NCBI GenBank assembly: GCA_035293765.1
Contig: DATGMF010000079.1
Span: forward strand, 1 to 64,000
Source of the DNA: DASRHT01 sp035293765
Lineage (GTDB): Bacteria; Chloroflexota; Ktedonobacteria; Ktedonobacterales; Ktedonobacteraceae
Direction: 5' to 3'
Length of the DNA stretch: 64,000 nt
In this document: positions 55,565 through 62,751 of the stretch, piece by piece
How the letters are laid out: every line of letters starts with the position of its first letter
Numbering within the stretch: position 1 is the stretch's first letter
Position numbers and translations under genes: made by a program
Notes under the pieces: generated by a model
What the model saw: only the letters and a program-made list of their open reading frames with translations
The model's database searches: none
Told to the model about the DNA's origin: nothing

Positions 55565-58198
55565 ATGGCAACTCAGGGATCGCTAACCCGCGAAGGGATG
55601 CTTGCGGGAATGCAGCAGGCTCTTGATGAAGAGATCGCAGAAAAGATCGCCAGACCGAATATTAAGCATAGTGCCGTGGACGGCAAACTCGTTTCTGTAG
55701 GCAACGGCCAGTATATTTACCAGTTTACTTTGCTCGAACCCTGGACGCCCGACGATGATACGTCGCTCTCCATTGTGAACGCAGAAGCAAAAAGTATCAA
55801 GTGTAGCGTCGTTACCTCGACCGGCACCTTGCTGACCATCGCTTCAGATCAAGCATTGCCTCCAGCTCAGCTGAGCCAGATCAATCTGAGCGACGACTCG
55901 ACTGAACTCCTCAAGCGCCAGAAGGAAGCTTTGAAACATGTCGAGGAAGGGAAAAATCAGCTTGCCTCGAAATGCTTTGGCCTGATCGCGTATCGGTATA
56001 TAACCGCTGCGAGCGACAAACGCTTTGGAAAGTGGAAGCTGCGTAACAACCAATATATGGCGGCACAGAGGACCCTGGGCGGTGAGATCGCTTTTATTGT
56101 CGGCCCTCCTGGCACTGGCAAGACCCTGACGCTGGCCGCTATCGCCGCGCATAACAATATCGCCATCGATAATGCGATCATGAAGCCCTGTGAGTTGTGC
56201 AAAAGCGCGGGCAGGCCGGATCTGCTCAGAGATGGGCAGGTTGTGCGCTTTGGTGCAGTGCAAAAAGCCGAACTCAAAGATAATGCCGAGTACGCGGAAG
56301 TCTATCTGCCCAAAATCGCTCACTCCCTGGGCGTTGCGACCCAGGAGCGCCAGAAGGCCGTTAAAGCTGAATTGGATCAGATCACGCAAAAGCTGACAAG
56401 CATACTGCAACAGCGGCGAGGGAGCAGCGGACCATTAGAGCAGCAATTGAGCGAAATAACTGCTCAAATCGCGCGCTGGAATCAGGAACTGGCTCCCCTG
56501 GAGCAGGAAGGGCAGCGCCATATTGCCTCCCTGCAAGCTCAGCAGAAGCAATATACAGCAAACCACGGCCGCCTGCAACGGGAGGCTACTCAAGCCGGAC
56601 AGCAGCTTGCCAGGGCGAAAGCGCAAGAGGAGGAGCGGAAACGCGAACTTGAGCACTGGAAGCAACAGAAGCAGCAGACAGTGACACGGCTGGTTGAAGC
56701 GCGAGCGATGAGCGGTATCAAGCGTCTCTTCAAAGGTCCCAGCCTGAAGGCGCTGGAAGACCAGGTCGCGCAATGCAGCCATAAAGTCTATGTAACCCGG
56801 CAAGCACTGGATGCCCTTCAACCAGAAGTGAAGCGCGTGCAAAAGGCGTTTTCCCAGCACACGCAAGAGTTGGAGATGAGCGAGCAACAGTTAAAGGCCA
56901 TCCTGGAACAGTTACATACACCCACCGAACGAGCGCAACGAATAGCAGAGCTGAGGGAGCAGAAAGCTTATGCAGGGCAGCGAACCACCAGCATCCAGGC
57001 AACATTGAAGCAAAAGAAAGCAGGCGCTGCTGCGGAGACGCAAGCTTTGCAGGCTCAAAAGAACCGCCTGGAGACAGCGTTGGCGGAGCTGGATCAGCAA
57101 TTGCGAGACATCGAGAAGAGCATCGTCGAGAAGGCCCTGGTTGTTGGCACAACGCTCACCAAAACCTACATGAATCAAGCCGTTGCGAGCAGGCGTTTTG
57201 ATGCCGTCATTCTCGATGAGGTCTCGATGGCACCTATGCCGCTTGTCTATCTGGCAGCTACTCACGCCGAACGCTCCGTAACCCTCATTGGCGATCCACG
57301 GCAGCTCGCACCAACAGTCTCATCTGACAAGCCAGCGGCTCGGCAGTGGTTGGGCAAAGATATTTTCGATCTCAGAGGAATTTCTTTAGAAGCTGCCGAT
57401 CAACTTTTCCAGCATAGCATCTTGCTGAATGTGCAATCACGTATGCACCCTGACATTTCGCGTATAGCGAGGGAACTGATCTACGACGATAAATTGCATG
57501 ACGATCCAACATTGCCAAAAGAGGCGCAACCGCTGTTCCCACTGCCCACATCCCCGCTGGTGCTCTGTGATACGCAAGACGCTTCCCCGCTTGCAACACG
57601 ACCCTCTCGTGGGCGATCATGGAAAAATTACTATCATGCGCTCTGCTGCATCACTCTGGCGCGTAAGATGCTAGAGGAGCACTCCGATCTCAAGAAAAAA
57701 AGAAACGAACCGGCTATCGGCATTGTCACGCCTTATCGTGCGCAGGCGCAACTATTACAAAGCCTCTTGAAGGATGCTGGATTGCAAACCCATGTACAGG
57801 CGGGGACGATACACCGTTTCCAGGGCCTGGAATTTGAGATCATCCTATTTGATACGGTTGCCTCTACTGGCTCCCATGCGAGCGAGTTTATTGCTGGCGG
57901 CCATGGCTCAAATTCGATGCGCCTCTTGAATGTCGCGGTCACGCGTGCGAAACAAAAACTCGTCATCGTTGCTAATCCAGGCTTTATCCAGGAACAGTTC
58001 CAGGAGAGTCCCATCATGCACCAGGTTGTACTGATGGCTGCAGGAACTGCTACTATTCCCTCGCTCAATGTGGCGGGCACGTCATTCTCCTCTCTTGTCG
58101 CGAAAGCACGTCGTGCGCATCCAGAAGTCACTGCTCCAGAGGTGATCCTGGCTCTACTCGATATGAAATTTACGGCGCGTAAAGCGAGACCCATATAG
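55565..58198 (+). CDS. UPF1/DNA2-like superfamily 1 helicase with coiled-coil insert
   Basis: 877 residues from the ATG at 55565. Walker A GPPGTGKTLTLAAIAAH at ~180 runs almost directly into NNIAIDNAIM, which is motif Ia; the strand and loop that normally separate them (about 15-20 residues) seem to be missing. A Gln/Glu/Lys-rich coiled coil fills about 265-540. Motif II is ILDEVSMAP near 549, then TLIGDPRQLAPTV, GIVTPYRAQAQLLQ, HRFQGLEFEIILFDTVAS and NVAVTRAKQKLVIV. It follows the methyltransferase by about 95 nt in the same direction, so it may be the fourth member of the system or an independent gene. Confidence 0.88.
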   Translation: MATQGSLTREGMLAGMQQALDEEIAEKIARPNIKHSAVDGKLVSVGNGQYIYQFTLLEPWTPDDDTSLSIVNAEAKSIKCSVVTSTGTLLTIASDQALPPAQLSQINLSDDSTELLKRQKEALKHVEEGKNQLASKCFGLIAYRYITAASDKRFGKWKLRNNQYMAAQRTLGGEIAFIVGPPGTGKTLTLAAIAAHNNIAIDNAIMKPCELCKSAGRPDLLRDGQVVRFGAVQKAELKDNAEYAEVYLPKIAHSLGVATQERQKAVKAELDQITQKLTSILQQRRGSSGPLEQQLSEITAQIARWNQELAPLEQEGQRHIASLQAQQKQYTANHGRLQREATQAGQQLARAKAQEEERKRELEHWKQQKQQTVTRLVEARAMSGIKRLFKGPSLKALEDQVAQCSHKVYVTRQALDALQPEVKRVQKAFSQHTQELEMSEQQLKAILEQLHTPTERAQRIAELREQKAYAGQRTTSIQATLKQKKAGAAAETQALQAQKNRLETALAELDQQLRDIEKSIVEKALVVGTTLTKTYMNQAVASRRFDAVILDEVSMAPMPLVYLAATHAERSVTLIGDPRQLAPTVSSDKPAARQWLGKDIFDLRGISLEAADQLFQHSILLNVQSRMHPDISRIARELIYDDKLHDDPTLPKEAQPLFPLPTSPLVLCDTQDASPLATRPSRGRSWKNYYHALCCITLARKMLEEHSDLKKKRNEPAIGIVTPYRAQAQLLQSLLKDAGLQTHVQAGTIHRFQGLEFEIILFDTVASTGSHASEFIAGGHGSNSMRLLNVAVTRAKQKLVIVANPGFIQEQFQESPIMHQVVLMAAGTATIPSLNVAGTSFSSLVAKARRAHPEVTAPEVILALLDMKFTARKARPI

Positions 58199-58431
58199 AT
58201 ACCGGTTCAGCTTGTCTGTTCTGTCAATAATAATCTGTCGACTGATAGATATCATGCCTTGCAAACAGCAAAGATGCCTCTGGCACCCTGTAATTGCGCA
58301 CCTATGTGTGATGAGCAGGGGATGTACGACCTGGCGATGGAAGCGGCTTTTCAGGAGAGAGATGCAAGTAATATATATTGAAGTGCATAAAAGTTCTATT
58401 TTGACCTGTTTTCCTCAGGGTTTCTCAAAAG

Positions 58432-59693
58432 TCCCACGAGTAGCGCAACGAGGAGGTAGCAGAGTTTGTGCAGGCTGATGAGAGGTGACAAGTGGCCTAA
58501 GGAGAATGTTGCACTCCTGAGAGGTGGAGCAGCAGCGCAAGAGCAACCGAAATGAGCATCAGATGAACGAAAAAGCGGAGAAGCTAGGGAAAGAAGCCAT
58601 GAGGGGCCACTCGGCACAGAAGGCTGAGCCGAGGAAGGGAACCCGCAAGGCCCTGGAAGGCTGGTTAGTGGGCTATGAGTCCCAGAAAGGCTGCGCACTG
58701 AGCTCTCCATCAGGGGGCAGATGCAGCCGAGCCTGGACGAGGGGGTGATCGAGCACGGTGTAGTCCTTGCCCCGTGTCACAAACCCGTAGCCTGCCAGAT
58801 CCGAGAGGACGGCTCCCGTGCCATACGCTCCATCCAGGCGCAGGAGGGCCTGCCCTCCTGGGAAGCGGTGCGCAGCAAGATAGGCGCTGATGGCCTCGAC
58901 CGCACGACGCACTTCCTCGCGATACCGCCCGTTCCCACGGTTGCCGAAACTGCCGAGCCACTGATGGCTGTGGGCCTGCAAGACAGTCGTGCGGGTACGC
59001 ACCACCTCACCCCGTTTGCGTCCGGTGTAGCCAGGGGCACACACCTCAGTCAGGCGACGCTGCGGCTCTGGAAGATGATCTCCACCGGGCAAGGCGCGTT
59101 GGCGGGCCGCCTCACGGGTCCCGTCGATGTCGAAGACCCTCCATTGCTGCCCCTGCCGATCCCAGAGTCCGGCGACCTCGGCGTCTGCACCCAGAGATCG
59201 GACCAACAGATCGGCCAGAAACAGGGTACGCAAGGTTTCGATCACTGGCGCTGTCAGAGCCGCCAACGCCCGCGAGAGAGCCGAACGAGAGGGCAGCTGC
59301 TCCCGTCCAAAGAGCGCCATAAAGGGCTGTCCCCAGGGCCGCAGAACCTCGTAGAATCTCTCTAGGGTAGGCTCGGCACTGACAGCGTAGCCAAAGAGCA
59401 CGACGAGAAAGTCGATCAGCTCATCGTGTCCACAGCGTCGTCGCTCAAAGCGCATGCTTTCGGCGCTGGGTCAGGATGCCCTGCTGCCGAAGATGCTGCG
59501 ACAGAAGTACGAGTTCGCCCCACCAGGGCGGCGGACAGGGCAGAGCGTCGGCAGACGTTTGGATCATCACCGATCCGTCGGCGATACTATTCATATGCTC
59601 CTCCTTGATGGGAAAACATTGATTCTTCTCCATCAGGGAGGCATATTCTTTGGCTGGCTGGCTAGCTGTCAGCTCGTTGCGCTACTCGTGGGA
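58432..59693 (-). mobile_element. Decayed insertion sequence with 21-bp terminal inverted repeats
   Basis: TCCCACGAGTAGCGCAACGA plus G (58432-58452) is exactly inverted at 59673-59693. Between them lies a frameshifted, C-terminally truncated DDE transposase on the minus strand. The ~1.26-kb size is less than a full element of this kind would need, so an internal deletion is likely. No target duplication could be defined with confidence. It separates the defence genes from the biosynthetic cluster. Confidence 0.8.
58673..59594 (-). pseudogene. IS4-like DDE transposase, frameshifted and truncated
   Basis: The start at 59594 has GGAGGAG upstream (MNSIADGSVMIQTSADALP). The frame ends at 59445 in QQGILTQRRKHAL and continues in the next frame from about 59460 as MRFERRRCGHDELIDFLVVL. 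It then shows FMALFGREQLPSRSALSRAL, VFDIDGTREAARQRALPGG, YTGRKRGEVVRTRTTVLQAH and LLRLDGAYGTG with RGKDYTVLD. The two Asp of the DDE triad are there, but the frame stops at 58673 before the catalytic Glu. The protein cannot be active. The exact IS family is uncertain. Confidence 0.82.
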
Positions 59694-59918
59694 AAGGGGA
59701 TGCTCTGGTGTGGTACGCTTTTTCTTAGGTACAGACATAGTTCCCTCCTTATGGGGATGTGAAGTCGGTACATGCGCTGTTCCAAATGAACAGCCTATGC
59801 CTGTAGTATCATCTCTGAAGTGCTTTGTTTACTACTTCCCCTCTACACATAACTCGAAATGGCATCTACTTGGGCAGATTTTTCCGATGCTGATGAAATC
59901 GAGCGAGTTATTAACGTA

Positions 59919-59986
59919 TTGTCCATAATCTGAGCAGATATTGTCTAGAATCTGGTCAGAGCTTGTCTATCTCATATAAATATACT
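59919..59986 (+). promoter_or_regulatory. SARP-type operator: three heptamers at 22-bp spacing
   Basis: TTGTCCA (59919), TTGTCTA (59941) and TTGTCTA (59963) start exactly 22 bp apart, and the first two 22-mers are alike beyond the heptamer (AATCTG, then CAGA). TATAAA (59975-59980) and TATACT (59981-59986) follow. Heptamers phased at 11 or 22 bp next to the -10 are the known binding layout of SARP activators, and a SARP gene lies 500 nt downstream. This probably drives the two small peptide genes and the SARP gene. Confidence 0.7.
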
Positions 59987-60032
59987 TCTACCAGATAACC
60001 AAGGAAGTTGCTAACCGTTGAGAGGAGGTCAA

Positions 60033-60212
60033 ATGATGAACTGTATCAAGCGTTATCTGGCTCCCCTAATATTTCTAGCGGTCCTTATCTGGAACAGGTA
60101 TTTAGTGAGTTCCATTGTATTTAGAGGTATGCTGGTGAGTCTGGTATTGATGATAGTGATTTATGTAACGTCTGGTACAGTAGATGGCCCAGGGCCTCCT
60201 CCATGGCCATAA
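60033..60212 (+). CDS. Small two-helix membrane peptide
   Basis: 59 residues from ATG-ATG at 60033, preceded by a perfect GAGGAGG. Two hydrophobic stretches (YLAPLIFLAVLIWNRYLV and GMLVSLVLMIVIYV) span the membrane. The tail is GTVDGPGPPPWP. It is the first gene after the SARP-type operator and precedes an NHLP-like peptide gene by 35 nt. The function is unknown; a small accessory, immunity or precursor peptide are all possible. Confidence 0.65.
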   Translation: MMNCIKRYLAPLIFLAVLIWNRYLVSSIVFRGMLVSLVLMIVIYVTSGTVDGPGPPPWP

Positions 60213-60247
60213 ACATACTGATGTAGCACGGGAGGAAAGAAAGTTTT

Positions 60248-60469
60248 ATGTCTTGGAAAATTATCAACCGCATTCTCGGTCTGGCAACTATCGATCAAGA
60301 TTTTGCTCAAAAACTGTTAACCGATCCATTACCCGCAATTCAGGACAAAGGTTTTCAACTTACGAATAGGGAACGAGAGGTTTTCAGTGAAATCTCTGCA
60401 AGTACGCTCAATGAACTCAGCCAACAGCTCATGCAAAAGCTGAGTCATGACGATGTTGATCGGAGTTGA
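60248..60469 (+). CDS. NHLP-clan (Os1348-like) leader-type peptide
   Basis: 73 residues: MSWKIINRILGLATIDQDFA, KLLTDPLPAIQDKGFQLTNR and SASTLNELSQQLMQKL. This is the pattern of nitrile-hydratase-like leader peptides of the Os1348/Franean1_4349 type, which are linked to ribosomal peptide clusters. There is no evident Cys/Ser/Thr-rich core after the leader part (it ends SHDDVDRS). No modifying enzyme is visible in this window. It could be a precursor, or a regulator that keeps the leader fold. Confidence 0.72.
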   Translation: MSWKIINRILGLATIDQDFAQKLLTDPLPAIQDKGFQLTNREREVFSEISASTLNELSQQLMQKLSHDDVDRS

Positions 60470-60497
60470 AATATAGGTGTGATTATAAGGAGGTAAG

Positions 60498-61481
60498 ATG
60501 AAGCAATCTCTCGCTCCGCTACGGGTGTACCTGTTCGGCCACTTCTCTGCCGAACGTGGTGGGCATGTCATCGCGGGCTTGGAGCCACGACGCCTGCAAG
60601 AGCTCTTTAGCTATCTCCTCCTCAACCGTCATCGCCGCTGTTCTCGTGAACTACTGGCAAGCCTTTTCTGGGGAGAGAGTTCTACAGAGCAAGCAAAGAG
60701 AAATTTGCGCCAGGTGCTATGGCAACTGCAGACAGCGCTAGAGGCAGAAATATCCACAGATACAGCATCTATTCTTACTATTACCGCCGACTGGTTACAG
60801 GTCAATCCGAACGCTGAGCTCTGGCTGGATGTAGATTGCTTTGAACAAGCCTGGAATAAAACCAGATATATCTCTGGAAAAGATTTAGATGCTTCGCAGG
60901 CACAATTGCTACGGAACGCTATCGGGCTGCATCAGGAGGTATTATTACTCGGCAATTACGAGAATTGGTGTCTCCGCGAGCGTGAACGGCTACGCGAGTG
61001 CTCTGTAGAGATGCTAGACAAATTGATGGAGTATAGTGAGTTCCACCATGATTACGAGGCCGCTCTAAGCGCCGGTTCTCGCATTCTGGACTACGACCGT
61101 GCCCACGAGGCTACTTATCAACACATTATGCGTCTCTACTACTTTTTAGGTCAAAGGGTGGAGGCACTCAAGCAGTATCAGCGCTGTAAAGCCGCTCTTC
61201 TGGAAGAATTGGGAGCCTTGCCCAGTAGAAGCACCCGTACTCTCTATCAGCACATCTTTCTGGAGCAAATGGAGGTCGAGACGGATGGGAAGGGGATGAC
61301 CGAGTATGTACAGCAGGAAACACCTCTGCTTGCACATATCTTGCATGAATTGCAACAAGTTCAAGCCATTCAAGCCAATGCGCAACGACAGGTGGACTTT
61401 CATATTCGCAAAATCGAGCAGGCTCTCCAGACATTTGTGGGAGCCTCAAAAGAGCCGATAACCAGTAAGCTCACTTTGTAA
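60498..61481 (+). CDS. SARP-family pathway activator
   Basis: 327 residues, preceded by AAGGAGG. The winged-helix DNA-binding part shows LRVYLFGHFSAERGGHVIAG, LFSYLLLNRHRRCSRELLAS and NLRQVLWQLQTALE. The bacterial transcriptional activation domain follows: LLGNYENWCLRERERLRECS, RILDYDRAHEATYQHIMRLY and VEALKQYQRCKAALLEELGA. A ~70-residue helical tail ends the protein. There is no AAA or TPR part, so it is a small SARP of the pathway-specific kind. Phased heptamers 500 nt upstream suit its own binding. The gene ends at a strong terminator. Confidence 0.93.
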   Translation: MKQSLAPLRVYLFGHFSAERGGHVIAGLEPRRLQELFSYLLLNRHRRCSRELLASLFWGESSTEQAKRNLRQVLWQLQTALEAEISTDTASILTITADWLQVNPNAELWLDVDCFEQAWNKTRYISGKDLDASQAQLLRNAIGLHQEVLLLGNYENWCLRERERLRECSVEMLDKLMEYSEFHHDYEAALSAGSRILDYDRAHEATYQHIMRLYYFLGQRVEALKQYQRCKAALLEELGALPSRSTRTLYQHIFLEQMEVETDGKGMTEYVQQETPLLAHILHELQQVQAIQANAQRQVDFHIRKIEQALQTFVGASKEPITSKLTL

Positions 61482-61484
61482 AAG

Positions 61485-61541
61485 TTGGAGTTTAGAGTGG
61501 GTCGTATCGTTACCCTTTTTCCGACCCGCTCTAAACTCCAA
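61485..61541 (+). terminator. Terminator after the SARP gene
   Basis: A 20-bp stem (TTGGAGTTTAGAGTGGGTCG, 61485-61504, with 61522-61541, one G-T mismatch) lies 3 nt past the stop. It separates the regulatory genes from the DUF1702-PKS genes, which need a promoter of their own. Confidence 0.85.
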
Positions 61542-61674
61542 TAAAAGAAAAAGTGTAGGACGAGAAATTGGCTGTAAAAAGACGCCGTCAAAGATAGTTA
61601 GTTAACGCCCTGGCAGACAGCCCTGCGCTATCATCATAGTAACACCGTGTGCCGATATATAAGGAGTTGATAGC

Positions 61675-62631
61675 GTGTCCTTCTTTTCAGTTCAACTGAG
61701 GCAGTTGCGTAAATCACTCTTTGGAATCGCGTTGGAAGAGACAACATTTGCCAAGCGAGGATTTTACAGAGGGGATTCAGATGCGCAATACAGGTTGGAG
61801 CAGATCGGGGCAACCTTCGTCCAGGGATATCATGCAGCGCTCGAAGATGATTGCTTTGAAGTCCTGGTACCTTCCCTTCAAAACCTTGAAGCCGAGTTAC
61901 AGGGTTTCGCTTTTGAAGGAGCTGCGATGGGACTCGCTCTGCTCGACTACTTTCTGCCTCCAAAACAACGCCTGATCTCTTTTATGCAAGGACCAGGGAA
62001 AAACCACATTTACATGTTGCATGTCGGAGCTGGCTGGACGCTTGGAAGGCTTCCCAGGAGCGCCCGCAGGCTGATGCGACAGTTCGATCCACTGCTGTGC
62101 TGGTTAGTTCTGGACGGTTACGGGTTCCATCAAGGCTTTTTCTCCTGGCGTCACTTTATCGATAACCAGGCTCTTCCAGCGCGTCTTTCTGGCGATGCTC
62201 TCCATGTTTTTGATCAGGGACTGGGCCGAAGCCTCTGGTTTGTGAGAGGGGCCGATGTTGCTCAAGTTAGCTCCACCATTGATGCGTTTCCTGCAGAACG
62301 TAGGGGCGATCTCTGGAGCGGAATCGGACTGGCTTGTGCATATGCAGGCGGAACTGAACGGGGTGCGATAGAGGCGCTCTGTAACGCGGCAGGAAAAGAT
62401 CGATGGCACCTTGCGCAAGGGGCAGCCTTCGCGGCGAAAGCCCGGCAAAGAGCAGGGAATCCAGCGCCGCATACTGATCTTGCCTGCAAGGTTTTCAGCG
62501 GTCGCTCAAGTGACGAGGCGACAAGACTGACAGATGAATGCTTGAACGATTTACCCCCGGGTGAGCAGGCTTACGCGCTCTGGCGTCTACGATTGCGAAC
62601 GCAACTGGCCCAGCAGGATGAACGCGTTTAG
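61675..62631 (+). CDS. DUF1702-family protein (enediyne-cluster associated)
   Basis: 318 residues from a GTG at 61675 with AAGGAG 8 nt upstream. It has the DUF1702 pattern: GFYRGDSDAQYRLEQIGATF, FVQGYHAALEDD, FEGAAMGLALLDYFLP, HIYMLHVGAGWTLGRLP, LCWLVLDGYGFHQGFF, LWFVRGADV and GDLWSGIGLACAYAGG. DUF1702 genes are typically found beside enediyne polyketide synthases, where their biochemical role is not settled. It ends 120 nt before the PKS gene, in the same direction. Confidence 0.88.
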   Translation: MSFFSVQLRQLRKSLFGIALEETTFAKRGFYRGDSDAQYRLEQIGATFVQGYHAALEDDCFEVLVPSLQNLEAELQGFAFEGAAMGLALLDYFLPPKQRLISFMQGPGKNHIYMLHVGAGWTLGRLPRSARRLMRQFDPLLCWLVLDGYGFHQGFFSWRHFIDNQALPARLSGDALHVFDQGLGRSLWFVRGADVAQVSSTIDAFPAERRGDLWSGIGLACAYAGGTERGAIEALCNAAGKDRWHLAQGAAFAAKARQRAGNPAPHTDLACKVFSGRSSDEATRLTDECLNDLPPGEQAYALWRLRLRTQLAQQDERV

Positions 62632-62749
62632 CAAGCTCTTTCAGCTTGTTTCCTTCTGCGCGAAGGGCCTGTATCAACGAAACTGGCTGGCGAGATATGT
62701 TCCCGGCTATAAAAGTAACTCTCCAACCCACAATGATGAGGAGAAGTAA
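62618..62749 (+). CDS. Possible 43-residue peptide between DUF1702 and PKS
   Basis: A frame starting at an ATG inside the last codons of the DUF1702 gene runs MNAFSKLFQLVSFCAKGLYQ and ends NDEEK two bases before the PKS ATG, using the PKS ribosome site as its last codons. Such tight packing suits translational coupling, but no homologue is known to me. Confidence 0.3.
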   Translation: MNAFSKLFQLVSFCAKGLYQRNWLARYVPGYKSNSPTHNDEEK

Positions 62750-62751
62750 TT

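Noticed and set aside
58199..58431. Possible gene between the UPF1-like helicase and the IS
   Set aside because: Short frames only, without ribosome sites or family features.
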